From Lithospermum erythrorhizon (taxonomy: Eukaryota; Streptophyta; Magnoliopsida; Boraginales; Boraginaceae), in assembly GCA_019722365.1 (NCBI GenBank), contig JADFUC010001610.1, forward strand, positions 310,001 to 374,000: a DNA stretch of 64,000 nt, given 5' to 3'. Positions 12,942-25,253 of this stretch are shown here, in pieces. The position numbers and the translations under genes are program-made. The first letter of the stretch is position 1. Each line of letters starts with the position of its first letter. The notes beneath the pieces were generated by a model. It did no database searches and had not been told where the DNA came from. It saw only the letters and a program-made list of their open reading frames with translations.

Positions 12942-13382
12942 TACAATATATACACTTGCACTATTGTAGTAAAAAGTAGATGAAAATGTGCTATTGTGAG
13001 GATAAAATTGTTATGATTGGAGTGAGATAAAACCATATTGTATTACATAGTAAAGTCTTAACCTAGTACCATTTTATATGCAAAACATGATAATTTGACA
13101 GACTCTTTTTTGCATTTTGGAATCATTCTAATACATATTGTTGAGAAATTTGGTAAAGTAACTTAGCATTTTAATTTCATTTTAAGCTTTAATAGCTTTT
13201 TATTAAATAATTAGCACATTTTTTAAATAAAAGGCCAAATATTCACAAAAAGCATGGGTATTTAAATCATAAATGCCTATATGACCACCGATCCACCGTA
13301 GCGCCCCCCGCCCCGTTCCACTTTAGTATCACGATAACTGATGCGATTCACCAAAACTTTCTTCGATTTTAATCGCTATCAA

Positions 13383-14086
13383 TCTTTAACACCAAAAATA
13401 CATTTTCGATACAATATAACTATTTTTGCTTTAACTAAGCTAAAGTATAGAGGAGCATTTTACATGTTAAATAGGAAACGCAAAACTGTCTGAGAAAAGC
13501 AATTATAACGTAAAAAAACTCCAACTTTATCCAAAATGAGTAAGCATAATAACCAAAAACTATCATCTACGCTAATAATGCAATTTTACTTGAAATGTTC
13601 ATGAGTTCGTTCTTTGCACCAAATCCACTGATTCAACCTCCTAAATCTGAAGACCACAATTTTTCATTAAATTCCACAGCACCCCAAATCTGATACCAAA
13701 AAAAAAAAATCAACTCAAATTTCTTGGGTTTGTGGTGGGTTTGGGGAAGGGGTAGCCGGGTATGTGGCGGGTTTGGGAGGGGTCGCTTGACTCTGTGGTG
13801 GGTAGGGTAGGGGAGGGGGTGTGGAGTGTGGTGGGTGGGGAAAAGTGCTTGAGAGGAGGAAGGGATGAAGAAGGGAGAAGATAATGGGGGCGATGTCTTT
13901 GGGGTAAGGGTAGGAGGCAGATGGAGGTATAGGTTGGTCAATATTTAGGGGAAAAGGGGGATGTATTAAACTCAGCAAAGTGTAAGGTTATTTTAGTGCA
14001 TGGCTATGCATCTAAAGCTTTGTGAATTTAGTGTTAGGGCAAAATAGTCATTTTGTGTCAAAAATATGTTTTTGGTGTTAAAGATG
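13383..14086. mobile_element. Candidate non-autonomous DNA element bounded by inverted repeats
   Basis: ATCTTTAACACCAAAAATAC near 13383 is matched on the other strand by ATCTTTAACACCAAAAACAT ending near 14086, an inverted repeat of about 28 bp. The interior is unusual: the + strand is C-poor and G-rich between about 13720 and 13940. The long proline-rich open frames on the minus strand there (13633-13978) are products of the low-complexity tract. No target duplication could be fixed, so the borders may lie further out. Confidence 0.4.
13800..13819 (+). other. G-quadruplex motif
   Basis: The tract GGGTAGGGTAGGGGAGGGGG has four G runs of three to five bases separated by loops of one or two bases, a very strong intramolecular G4 consensus. 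Further runs at 13741-13783 (GGGTTTGGGG and AGGGG) could form a second one. Confidence 0.75.
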
Positions 14087-14649
14087 GGGATAAGAATGCA
14101 CCGAAAAGATAAAAGCTTAGGGATCAGTACCAGAAAGATCGCATAGTATAAAGGCCATTAAAAAGAAACGTGATAGTATAAAGACCAAAAAATAAATTAG
14201 CCAAAAATATATAATATGCCATAAAAAATTACCTTAAACCATTGGTAGTACTTAAAAGAAACTTAAGTTTCTATAAGTTTCTATCCCTTCTATGCCCATC
14301 CTTTTTGTATTCTTCCAACAACTTTCTATCCCTTAAATCCTATCATAAGTTTTTGAAAACATGTTTGTTCATTCTAAACATTTCATAGCAACGCTTATGG
14401 TGACCATCAAGAATTTCTGCTACGAATGCATTTCCGCTTAATATGATTCCTTGTAAATGTAATTGAAATAACATTCTTCATCTTCATAATCCATTCTGTT
14501 TCAAATAAGAAAATCTGGTGAGAAAATACTCTAAGACAACAAATTAACAACATAATAAAAAGAGAAAAGCTTTATTGCAAAAGAGTTCTATTCTTGACCA
14601 AAAGCAAACAACGAACTAGAACATAGCGAAAAGGAATAGCTTTATGAAA

Positions 14650-15055
14650 AAAGAGTTGCAAACTAAGATAACATTTCTATTCTTGACCCAAGCAGTCCAA
14701 CCATCCCATGCCTTGAGGAGCAAATGGTTCACACCCAGTCGCAACGGTATCGCTAAAAATCACATTCAACTCTTCAAACACTGGGAATGTTGCACTCCTA
14801 AATTTTTTTCAGCATTTTGGTTACTAAAATAGTGCAAAACATATTGGTATTTATGAGTGATATACATTAGAATATGTATATCTATCATACCTTTATATAA
14901 TTAGCCCAAGTTTCATCATCAGCTGTGATCGTCTTCTTGATCGGATCCCATCCGAATCCACTAGCATCAGTTAACACTTTATTCCACGCACTCCACTTAG
15001 TCTTGAGTTGTGCCAATCGATTCTTAACTTGTTGTTTGTCATAAATTTTTTAAGT
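14650..15055 (-). pseudogene. Myb/SANT-like DNA-binding domain gene fragment (Harbinger-associated type)
   Basis: Reading the minus strand, one exon-like block (about 15045-14891) encodes KQQVKNRLAQLKTKW, then a block with SGFGWDPIKKTITADDETW. This is the hallmark of the plant Myb/SANT-like domain found in L10-interacting MYB proteins and in the accessory proteins of PIF/Harbinger transposons. A clean GT donor follows ANYIK at 14890. The next block (about 14815-14690) encodes FPVFEELNVIFSDTVATG, matching the family's second conserved segment. The coding frame is broken: a stop lies just upstream of the first block, an A run near 14800 shifts the frame, and a TAG follows soon after. The usual N-terminal half and any C-terminal half are missing. 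It is a pseudogene or a transposon accessory remnant; no transposase is nearby. Confidence 0.65.
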
Positions 15056-15079
15056 TTTGCTATAAAATCCTCCAACAAT

Positions 15080-15198
15080 AGTTTCATTATTTTCTGAAAA
15101 ATATTGTCTCAATTAAATTCAAATAATCGGAGTAATATGTCTCAACAACCACATTATTGAAAAATAGTTTCATTATTTTCTGAAAAATATTTTCTCAA
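15080..15198. repeat. Tandem duplication with 86-bp period
   Basis: AGTTTCATTATTTTCTGAAA plus AATATTNTCTCAA occurs at 15080 and again at 15166. The stretch between them also contains a second TGTCTCAAC-type end, so this is about 1.4 copies of an 86-bp unit. Confidence 0.65.
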
Positions 15199-17367
15199 CA
15201 TCCATATTATTTAAAAGTAGTTTGATATTTCTTCTGTTCCGGAGAAAAGAACCCTTTTGAATTTTTAATTAGAGTGTTAAATGGTTGTGAGTTTCATATC
15301 ACATGTGTTGATTATTGATTGGAGTACATCACAAATTTATTTTACAATCAATTTTCCATTGAAATTCCTTAAAAATTCCGCCGTACCACTTTTACAACTG
15401 TCAAACTGCTAAAAAATCTACTCTGGTTGCTTTGGAATCTGAACTGATAAAAAGCATTACAATTATGACAACGCCTATACGATCTAGCATAAACATCCAT
15501 GTCAGTTTCACTAGAATTCAATAGAATGAAAACTTGGACATCTAAGGCATCAAAGAAAAGTGTTACTATGTAGAACATCAGCATCTTGAGGAGTAAATAG
15601 GTCATATAGACTCATACAGATACAGAAAAATGCAAGTTTTACAAATGAGTTATTCAATAACTGGCGCTTATCTTTTGCCATTAACAGATAAGATCAAATC
15701 AGAAGTCTGCATACCTTGATCGTCTTCCGCAAGTTCTAGACCAGATACATCTGTGATGCAAAACAAGTACCTCAAACTGACAGATACCACAAATACTGGA
15801 ATTTCCAGCACAGAGAACGAGTCGAGACGAGTACCAGCACTGAATTATATAGCCAAGACCCTCTTAGACGTGAACAGAAGAAAACAAAAGAGATGAGAAT
15901 AGCAGTGAGAGACTGATGTCAACCAGAACCTGTTGAATATGACCAGCGTAAAATTTGCAATTTTAGAGATATTCCAGACTGTTACAGTTATGCTGCCAAT
16001 AGAAAAGCAATCAAAGTTCTCATATCTTAACTGTGAGATCTGAGAACATATCTAAGAAGTATTGATATTGTGATTATCATTTTCTACAAAGTGGAAACCC
16101 TATCCAAACCATTGTTAGCTATGCCGATGAATAAGTAACCTGGGAAAATTAACTTCATCATCCACTGGGATTAGAAAAATATGCAGAGCATTTCCAGATA
16201 AATATGCAATGTATAAGTCGATGCAGTGCACTCAAACTCTTAATTCCAATAGCATCTATTGTAATACCTACTTATGCAGTGTCGACTAGTAATCGACCTT
16301 TTATTTGTAATAATAATTGTTATCTATAAAAAAAATAAACCTGAGATTTTCTGAAAACCTGGGTTACTTGATTACCTCTTTGGTGGAATTTACGCAATTG
16401 TAAAAAAGTAATCCAAAATTAGAAAGTAAAAATTATAAGTAGGTACAGAATTTACGTGATCATCACGGAAGCACAGAAAGTAGCTCAGCTGATCGACATC
16501 AAATAGTTTGGTAATAATCAACTATTGCCATAAGACATGAAGAATATGCTAAATCTGGAAAATGAAACCTTTTCAATATCTGTACAAGAAGCACCTCAAG
16601 TACATCTGCACAAGTCTGTCTTCCATGGTTGCAGAATGGCTTTCCAACTGTGTGGTAAAGAATTATGCAACCAGGAGCATGTATCATATGAACTGAAATT
16701 ACAAGTCTCCACATTGTCTACATCAAAAGATCGATGTAAGACCCAACACCACCTTTAAAGTATCAAAAGAACATCTACGAGATTCCAGAATTGGGCCCTG
16801 AAACATTTAGATGAAGCATCAATTTCCTTATACAGAAACTGACGTGTATGCTTCTAAATGGAATGGAGATCCATATTCAGATTAATGCCACAAACCATGA
16901 AACATGGATTAGAATAAAGACGTAGAATCCATAACCTCATTTTCATAACACTTAACTAGTTCAACCTACAGAAAGAAAAAAAAAACTAGTTCAACCTACA
17001 GAACATATTGAAAATATGATAGATACAAGGCAATGAGCAGAAACAGATATGCAACACGTGCCTGCTGTATGATGGTTTTACCATTCATTAGACAAAACTT
17101 CCACTAACCATTGAATAAAATTGAAAATAAAATCTTTATGATGGTGCCAAGAAATGACAATGTATAAAAAAATTTCCACTCTCAAAAGTTTCTTGCTACA
17201 ATTATCAAACTAGACTATTATATGATCTCAAAAGAAACAGAAGATGAAGTCTATAATATTTCCCTATCATACAATGAGCAGATATTTATTTATCAAAATG
17301 TAGAAATACTTCTAATTACAGCAAGAGAGGTAATGGAGACGATAATAAACTCAAAATCCAGTTTTCG
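15199..17367. other. Downstream region of the Agenet/ENT gene, no gene identified
   Basis: No coding region is recognised. Base composition between about 15650 and 17300 is less AT-extreme than the intergenic DNA around it and contains short frames on both strands. It could be a long 3' UTR or non-coding transcript of the minus-strand gene ending at 17368, but nothing proves this. A 20-bp repeat (AACTAGTTCAACCTACAGAA) occurs twice near 16954-17005. Confidence 0.35.
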
Positions 17368-18763
17368 TTAACTAATCTCGTTAACTAATAGGGACTTTTT
17401 AGAATTCGATATTAAAGTTCTTAGCTCCATTAAGTGTTCGTCATTAGATATATGGAGTGAAATACGAAGGCTGGTCATCAATAATTCTTGTTCCCAACTT
17501 AGGATTCCTGATGCATGTAATGCCTCCAATGTGCAACGGTAGGCATGCAACTCTAACCTATGGATTTCTGCAGCCATCTCCTCCCTTGTGAAAGACGAGT
17601 CATGCATTTCCTTGTTATGTAACCAACAGATAGATTCAGCATCACTACAATCATCTTTCTCAATTTCAACAGGATGTACAGTTGTATGAAGCCAGTTAAG
17701 TGGGTCATTGCTACAAACGCTGCTACAACTAGTAGAGCATGTGTCATCATCATTATCATACCGCCCTGAGCTTATTGAAGTCGAGCACCCAACACCATCT
17801 CCTTTTGTTCTTGTCTCATTAGTACCTGATAAATTTATCATCCTGCCATTAGGAAATGATGGTAACATGTTTTCAACCAGCACATCTCTATCAAATGTAT
17901 TACCATTTACTTTCTCAGGCAATTGAGAAATATTTTGGAAATAAACTGGATAACGATCACCATCATTTTCCTTTTTTCTAAATTTCTGTCCGCATACTTC
18001 TGCCTGGGAGTGGCGATATGATGACTTTCTCTTCAACGACTCCTTTTGGCTCCTCTTACTGTCATTATTCATAACACTCTACAAGAACAACGGGAAATCT
18101 AAATGAGTTTTTATCACAAGAGTAACATATATTAAAACATTAATAGACAAAAGAAAATAGAACTTGAAGGATCATCATCCAAGCTTAAATTTCAGATAAA
18201 TTTAGGATCTAGTTATCTTCTATAAATAAGCCATATTCATGAGTGGATTCTATTGTTAAACAAAAGTAACATAAGGGGATCTACATGAGATTGTCGAATT
18301 TTCAGGGAGAATGGATTGATGAGAATAAAAGTAAGTGTAAGATCTAACATGGTAGAGATATAATTACCTTTCCAATTACAACCCATTTACCATCCACAAA
18401 AGATTGCCTCAATCGAATGTCAGATTTGCTGACTTCAAATTCTTCAAAGAATCCTACCAGGCTAACCAAAAATTTGCCTCTAGATAAGACCCTGGATACT
18501 GTTGCCATCTTCCAAGAGAAATTATGCAAAACCTCGATAATGTCACCAGGTTTCCAGTTCTCTAAAAAATTCATTTTGGGAGAAGAAGGCCTAATGAACT
18601 TTCTGGGGACTTTTTCTTCAATTGATTGCTCATTCATGCCAGAATAATATTTCACAATGAAATTGTGACCATTCCCTCTTATTATTTCAGCACAACGCCA
18701 TGAACCTGCTGGATTTTCAGTTTGGCAAAACACTTCTACCATAGCCCCTTTCTTAAACCTCAT
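17368..18763 (-). CDS. Agenet (Tudor-like) and ENT domain protein
   Basis: Two exons, 18763-18368 and 18078-17368, joined across a 289-bp GT-AG intron, give 368 residues ending in TAA. Residues about 4-62 (KKGAMVEVFCQTENPAGSW to FIRPSSP) and 70-132 (WKPGDIIEVLHNFSWKMATV to DGKWVVIGK) form a tandem Agenet module. Agenet domains are plant Tudor-like folds that read modified histone tails or bind RNA. A basic, Ser-rich linker with KRKSSYRHS follows, then an ENT domain at about 295-360 (FTREEMAAEIHRLELHAY to NDEHLMELRTLI), the helical fold first seen in EMSY. The architecture matches plant Tudor-like proteins such as Arabidopsis At4g32440, by recall. It is probably nuclear and chromatin-associated. 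I chose the ATG at 18763 because it starts the Agenet fold; an ATG 22 codons upstream would add a hydrophobic leader that looks like translated leader or intron sequence. No frame damage is visible. Confidence 0.8.
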
Positions 18764-19118
18764 TATCAGTATTATTGAACTTGAAATAAATATAATACCT
18801 AAACGAAATAAATCAAGATCAGAAACCACATATTAAAATACTCAAACATAAATACATCTTTTAAGCCACATAAATAAGTTCCAATTCAATATAGATATCT
18901 CATAGTAATACCGTAATAGTAACACCCCCCACACTTCTACCATAGCCCCTTTCTTAAACCTCATTATCAGTATTATTGAACTTGAAATAAATATAATACC
19001 TAAACGAAACAAATCAAGATCAGAAACAACATATGAAAATACTCAAACATAAATACATCTTTTAAGCCACATAAATAAGTTCCAATTCAATATAGATATC
19101 ATAATAACAACCCCCCAC
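18732..19118 (-). repeat. Tandem duplication of the start region of the Agenet/ENT gene
   Basis: Copy 1 (18732-18931) covers the first 11 codons, the ATG and the leader. Copy 2 (18932-19118) repeats it with few changes, including a second ATG at 18964 followed by the same opening codons. In copy 2 the frame runs into a C/G-rich junction and does not join the gene. If transcribed, copy 2 would be a short upstream open reading frame. The block GAAATAAATATAATACC also recurs near 20212, next to a GT donor-like site. Confidence 0.85.
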
Positions 19119-19705
19119 CAAAGCAACACCAAATGAAAACATTAAAAAACATATAACTATAGAAACAGACTCCATTCATCCCAAAACATTGTCCAGTTTA
19201 ATTTTCAATTATCAAAATGAACAAACTTTGTAGCTTTAATTGACACACGCACATTTAATTTGATTCAGAATATAATGTTAACATGTAATAATAAAATACG
19301 TTAAAATATCTTACTTAATTCATTTTAAACCCAAAGATTATCTAAATATTATATAAAAATCTTCGAGGATTCAACAAATTAAATTTAATGGGCCAATCTT
19401 TTTTGGAATGAAATATTAGCTTTTAACTATCATCATCAACTACACATCTCTAACAACCTTCCAGTCAATGGACACCGAGCTAATCACAGATTCCCCACAC
19501 ATAAATGATCACAACAACTCAAATATAAATCCAGAAAAAATCAATTACTACTCAATATATTTGTATTTACTGAATTAAAAAAAATAATATAATCACAGAA
19601 AATAACATAGTAATTATTAAGAGACATTTATAAGACAATAAATAGCACCCAAGCATGCATATCTTTAACAATCAATCATGTGAACATATAATCAATAAAA
19701 TACTA
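19119..19705. other. AT-rich 5' flank of the Agenet/ENT gene
   Basis: This is upstream of the minus-strand gene and probably holds its promoter or a 5' UTR intron. A candidate 5' splice donor (AACTG then GTATTATATTT on the minus strand) lies further out near 20228. No clear TATA box was fixed. Confidence 0.3.
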
Positions 19706-20070
19706 CTCTCTCGGCCCCAAAAAGATTGTCAAGTTTGATTTTTTAACCCCAAAAATATTGTCAAGTTTGATTTTTTAATAATAAAAATTAACTTACTTTA
19801 CGATCTTATTGACACACATAACTTTAATTTAAATCGAAATTTCATGTCAATAGTAAAGTAGCTCAATAATACTATATTTAATATGTTTTCACCAAAAATT
19901 ATACAAGTAATACAACGAACATAAATATTTGAGTCCAAAATCAGATTTATTAATAACAAACACAAAATTAAACAAATATTATACAACAACACAAAAAAAT
20001 TGAGTTCATTTAAAAAAAATTTATTCAAACATCAAAATTCAAAACTTGACAATTTTTGAGGAGAAGGGAG
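19706..20070. mobile_element. Stowaway-like MITE with TA target duplication
   Basis: The left end CTCTCTCGGCCCCAAAAAGA, then TTGTCAAGTTTGATTTT, pairs with the right end whose reverse complement reads CTCCCTTCTCCTCAAAAATT, then GTCAAGTTTTGAATT. TA flanks both sides (19704-19705, 20071-20072). The left arm is itself duplicated: CAAAAANATTGTCAAGTTTG appears twice within 60 bp. Length is 365 bp, non-coding. Confidence 0.7.
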
Positions 20071-20983
20071 TACTAATTAATGCAATAATAAAAATATAAA
20101 ACAAAAAAAAAAACAAAAAAATATGGAAAAATTAAAAAAAATCAGATTTTTATTAATAATTCAAGAGGAAGTCAAAACTAAAATTATAATGTAAAAAATA
20201 ATTAACAATTGAAATAAATATAATACCAGTTTCAAGGTTGATGAATAGTTTGATGTAATAGAAGTCTTGGACTTTGTAAGAAAATAAATTCCTTTTTTGG
20301 ATTTTTATTATTATGAAAAATTTATTAATAAGCTTTTGTGTTATTTTTATGGTGATGGTTTTTGGGTTATGTTTAGGAAAGGTACCAAATTAAGATCTTA
20401 TACCTAATTCATCATTAATTTTGTTATGATGCATGACTAATGAGTTTAATTAGATTTAACTATATATATTATTTACATTTTTTATATAAAAATTGTAACA
20501 GTGAGAGTAAAATATTTTAAATATGTAATATATATTCTAGTTTAGTGTTAGAGATAAAGTAGTCATTTTATTGTTTAAAGTTGAAATAATAGGTCTAGTA
20601 GGGGATCTTGATTCATTACTTAAGCTTTTACTATATTATGCTTAAAGTGTTTAAACTATTTAAATAAGGATAAAATTGATTAATATAAAAATAAATCGTA
20701 TTAGCTTATCGGTGTCGAATTGGCGAAGCGACTCGTTGGAGAGCAGACAAAAATAGTATATATGATTTGATGATCATAAATACCTACTTAAAGAGTAAAG
20801 TATGCGTTACAAATTAATTTCTTGTCTTGCCTTTATTATGACAGCTTCTTATGTCGTTAATTGGGTAGAACTTAAACTTCACGTTATTGTTTGAAATTAA
20901 TGCAAAAAAAAATTCATTTAACATTAATTAAGAAATAGAATTTAAAGAAAGCCTTAGCGCGAAATATGCTTAAAGCGCCATAC
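20071..20983. other. Intergenic DNA between MITE and LTR element
   Basis: AT-rich, with no open frame of note. It ends at the left target-site duplication (ATGAG, 20984-20988) of the LTR retrotransposon. Confidence 0.4.
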
Positions 20984-20988
20984 ATGAG

Positions 20989-22007
20989 TGTTGGGAAATC
21001 AATGAAATTGATTAAAACTTTTATTATCTTTGCGACGATTGTGTATCGGTCGTTTTGCAGGGTTGGTTAAATGTGATTCTTGGAACTTAGTGTTTACTTA
21101 GTAATTGTATATTACTTAGTTTGGGTTAACATGATAATTTAAGGGGTTATGAGCGATTGCTAGATCTTACTGTTAATTGTTATAATAATAGTAATTGGTT
21201 ATTATTATTATTATACAACTTACTATTATACGGCGCAAGAGGTCCTTGTGCGTATAATGATATTCGAGATTATATTTCATGCGTAAGAGAATTAAGCAGA
21301 AGACTTGTATATTGAGAAATGTATCTACCAGTATTTATATATTTGATAAATATATAATGATAAAGGCATCCAATTGGTTAAACTTGGAAGTTTAATCCCG
21401 ATTACTTGATTGAAAATCGATGAATAAACGATAAGTTGTTGTGGTGACTTCGTTAGTATTTTAATTGACTTGTTAAGTTAATTAAATGGAACAACTCACT
21501 AGTAACTCATTATTTGATTAGGCCTTAACGGTCTAATTAAGTTAGCAAGAGTTAAAGGCGATTTCTTGCTTGAGTTAACCTTGAATTGAAGTGGCAAATG
21601 GTATTTAAAAGAAAAGGAAAGAGACAAGGGTTTTTCTTTCATGAAAAAAAACCCTTGCCTTGAAAAGCCGCCCCTCACAGAAATGGAAAGAGAGAATTTC
21701 TCTTGAATTTTTGTTCCTGTATGGCTAGCCAGTTGAGAGTGCAGTTCGATTCCGCCGCGGTGTGTGCGATCACAGGGGGCGTCGTTTGGTGTTGGACAGA
21801 AATTGGAGAGAGGTTTTCAAAGGAGCTTCCAGCAGGCATCTTCTTGGGAGTTGGTTTCGTTTAGGTCTTCGCTATGAATATAAGAACTCTTTGTATTCAT
21901 AATTATTAATTATGTGTTTTTAGATTAATTTACTTATATCGTTTTGAGGATCAAGGGATGTATGAATTTGGTGTTTATCGCAATTGAAATTAATCTTAGA
22001 TTCAACC
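20989..22007 (+). repeat. 5' LTR of the + strand retrotransposon
   Basis: It begins TGTTGGGAAATCAATG and ends near TTAGATTCAACC. It shares long blocks with the LTR at 32334, for example GGTTGGTTAAATGTGATT, TATATTTGATAAATATATAA and TGTTGGACA. It contains the palindromic TATAATAATAGTAATTGG element near 21180. Confidence 0.8.
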
Positions 22008-23132
22008 CGGTGGCCTCGAGCCTACTCGAGTTTGATATATTTTTATCTAATTTGATTGTGTCAGTACAGCATAGTTGTTAGTTAATTTGATTATTTCATG
22101 ATTTATATATTCAATTGATGAATATATAATATAAAAAAAAAACCCCTTTTATATATGTTTCACATGGCTGGAATCATCATTTCATGTATTGATTTTGATG
22201 ATTTGAAGTTTATTTAATTGTTTAAATGAATGAAAGGGATTAAATATTGATTAATTTGCATTTTAATTTGAGGTAGAATCATTTTCGATTTTACAGAGAG
22301 GGTTAGAAATTTCAGAAAATTACAAAATTAAATCTGTGTCTTCTTGACCCTTTTAGGTTAAATGTCGGAGTTTATTTTCAAAATTTTTTGAATTTTTAAG
22401 TACTCCAAAAATTCATTGAATTTACGGATTGTTTTGGAGTTTGTCGAAAAACTAAGTGTTTTTGATAAACTACCACTTGGGCGTGTTCAATAATGATATT
22501 GTTGATGTTCAGAAAAATTCCAGAATTTTTTGAATTTTTTAGAGCCTCCAAATCATTTTTACAAAAGTTGAAATTAATATGGAAAAGCGAAAAGCTGAAA
22601 TGAATTAAAATCGGTCGCCCGAACTTGCGAGCGGTCTCCGAAGCGTCGGTACGAATGGGGCGTTCCGGCCACGGGATGATGTAACCCATTGGCCGTATCA
22701 CGTCACGGACGGCGTGTCATTCATGGTGGCGGAGGCCGGCTGGCAGTTTTGGTCGTTGAAGTTAAATTCGTCCGTTTTAGAAAACCTAAATGTATTTTAT
22801 GTAATTATTTTTTTGTTTAAAATTATTGTTTGCATTATTAATTTCGGTTTTAAATGTTAAATCATAAATTTTCATTAAGATAATTGAATATATATCTTGA
22901 ATGACATTAAATTTGATTTATATTTCCACTATAATTATTTTCATTAATTGATAATTTTTGAAAATATATGTTTCATAGTGACTTTTTAAATTTTGAATTT
23001 TGGAGTTAATTACTTGTAAGTAATTATTCCATGATTTAAGTGGCTGATAATTATTACATTAATCATGTGTGAATATATTTAAATTCAAAATTTACATTAA
23101 TTGATAATTAATTGTAAAATAATGGGTAATTA
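22008..23132 (+). other. 5' internal region of the LTR element
   Basis: Leader region downstream of the 5' LTR. A short GC-rich island at 22610-22745 contrasts with its AT-rich surroundings. No gag protein could be recognised. It is cut at 23132 by the nested element. Confidence 0.4.
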
Positions 23133-24108
23133 TGAAGAAAATTACTATGGATATATGAGTATAAATACAAATCATGATTCAGGGATCTTTTAAAGTGCAT
23201 CTTACATTATTCATCTAAAACATAATTAAAATATATGAATAGAGAACACAGGTGCGGCGGGTAAATTCACTTTGAAATCGCGCGGCTTGAATTCCTGACG
23301 TGAATTTGGCTTCACTTTCGACTCACTTGTTGTAATATCGATCGTATGATATCTACAGTTAGTCAGCGGGAGGTTGAATCAAGAAGCTAATCTATGCTAG
23401 TAAAGGATGACAATGAGAAAAATTCTTGGGAGGAATTTAAATCAGGCTACTAGGGTTTTGGTGAAAAAGTTTTACAAAACCTTATGATGAAAAACCTAAG
23501 GATTTGCTTATATAGAATTTAGGTTAAAAGCAATGTCATGACTCCCGTTAAATATTAGCTTGACTCGTTAACTACATTGGATTACGTTAAGACCTTAATG
23601 AGTTCTTTAATGAGTTGAACTATTTAATTAAGCTAATTAAATAGTAATGAGTCGATATCGATAATCTTTTAAAGTTATCGATAAATACTAAAATTACTCG
23701 AACCAATTAAATAACTATTTAATTGATTACATTTGTTAATCGATATTCTACATAAAATGTAGAACCCTTATGTGAGAATTACATTTCTCGATTATATAGT
23801 TTTCTTTAATTTCATACATGAAATATAACTTCCAACGTCATTTGTATGTGTGTGGCATACAGAGCTCGAGATAGTAAGTTGCTTATAATAATGAGCCCGA
23901 TTACTATTATTATAACGATTAATGAAGTAAGATAAAGAATTCGACCATAGCCGCTTAAATTATCGCTGAGAACGCTATTAGTAATATCTGATTACTTAGT
24001 TGAGCGCTAAGTTACGATGTCGCGTTGCTTATTTGGTAAATGAATTGCTACCATGATTGTCGCGGCCAGGCGTAATAAATGGAACCCGATTCTCGTTGAT
24101 TTCCAGCG
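23133..24108 (-). repeat. 3' LTR of the nested element
   Basis: It is the left copy on the + strand and is shared with 25809-26784 from TGAAGAAAATT to the GATTTC-CAGC end. Blocks such as GGATATATGAGTATAAATAC, AACCAATTAAATAACT and TTCTCGTTGATTTC are identical, while intervening patches differ strongly. Confidence 0.75.
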
Positions 24109-25253
24109 CTCCAGCTTGCCGCAGGCGATTATCTTACAATTCCTTTATCCGCGATCTACAATCGTAGGTAACCATAAGTGTGTCATGAAGCACCCATGAC
24201 TTTCTTTACTTTCAGTATGGCTGAATAAGCATTTATGAGGCGTCCCGTAAACCCCGTCGGTACAATGTGTGAGAGGCACGAGATCTTCCTTGTATATCAG
24301 AGCGGACAAATCCTCTGATATATCAACATCTATCATTTATCTTTGTTTAATGGCGGTAAGCATATGCCGTTATAATCGGCTTAAGGCGGAGCGTTTGGTC
24401 GTGAATCAGAAATGAGCTTGTATAACCGCAGATAGTTATATATCGAAGGAGTCTAAGAATTAGCGAACCTAAAATTCTAAACAAATGTCATAGGACACGG
24501 ATATCATATCTTACATGAGATTCGTTTTGGTCATGCAGAACTCCCAGAGTCGCGGGCCGGCGGCCAGCGGTATTGATCTACAGTCTGCCGGTACGTGATG
24601 ATCTTGATCGTAATCAAAACACCATGTTAATTCGTATGATGCTTGTCGCCACTAACTATCATTTGTCGACGAGGCACTTTTAGGTATCATGTTTCTAGGC
24701 TTGAAGAGGTGTAATTAACGAGTTCGTGTTACTCTACAGAAAACATAAACTAACTGAGATTTAACCTTTATTTCATCGAGGATCGCTACATGTATATTAT
24801 ATGTAAATTCAAACATATAGTCATAGCGAAATAAATATATTAAAATATAAGAAACTGATAATATTCAAATGTTGTTCACACCTTCTGATAGATACATCTT
24901 GACTCCAGCTTAACCTACTTGTGGCTGCGGCGATACATGCAAGACCTATGTTCATTGCATCTTTCATCGTACTTTACTGTTTTTAGTGGTTTAGTAAAGG
25001 GAAGTCGGCAGTGGCCTCTGTTTCTACTTCACATCTTTTGTGTCCCTTTCTATCAGCGTATCTGTCGGTGATACTTTAGAATGCGTGCTTGGTTGTGATG
25101 TGCTCGGGGTTCCCTTAGGCTTTGAGTTATTGCTTGATATTGTCCTGGCAACTCATTTGGTCTCGCTTGATGCTAGGTACGCGCGAGTTCGATCCTGAAC
25201 TTCTTTATCGACATGCTTAACTTTGGCGGCCCCGGGCCATTTTGCGATGTCTT

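Noticed and set aside
13633..13978. Proline-rich open frames on the minus strand
   Set aside because: They are translations of the G-rich low-complexity tract; no start context, domain or conservation supports a gene.
14644..14832. Open frame on the + strand
   Set aside because: It is the antisense shadow of the Myb/SANT-like block, which carries the recognisable motifs.
15650..17340. Further exons of the Agenet/ENT gene
   Set aside because: The coding frame closes cleanly at 17368 after the ENT domain and no downstream frame continues it; at most this is a 3' UTR.
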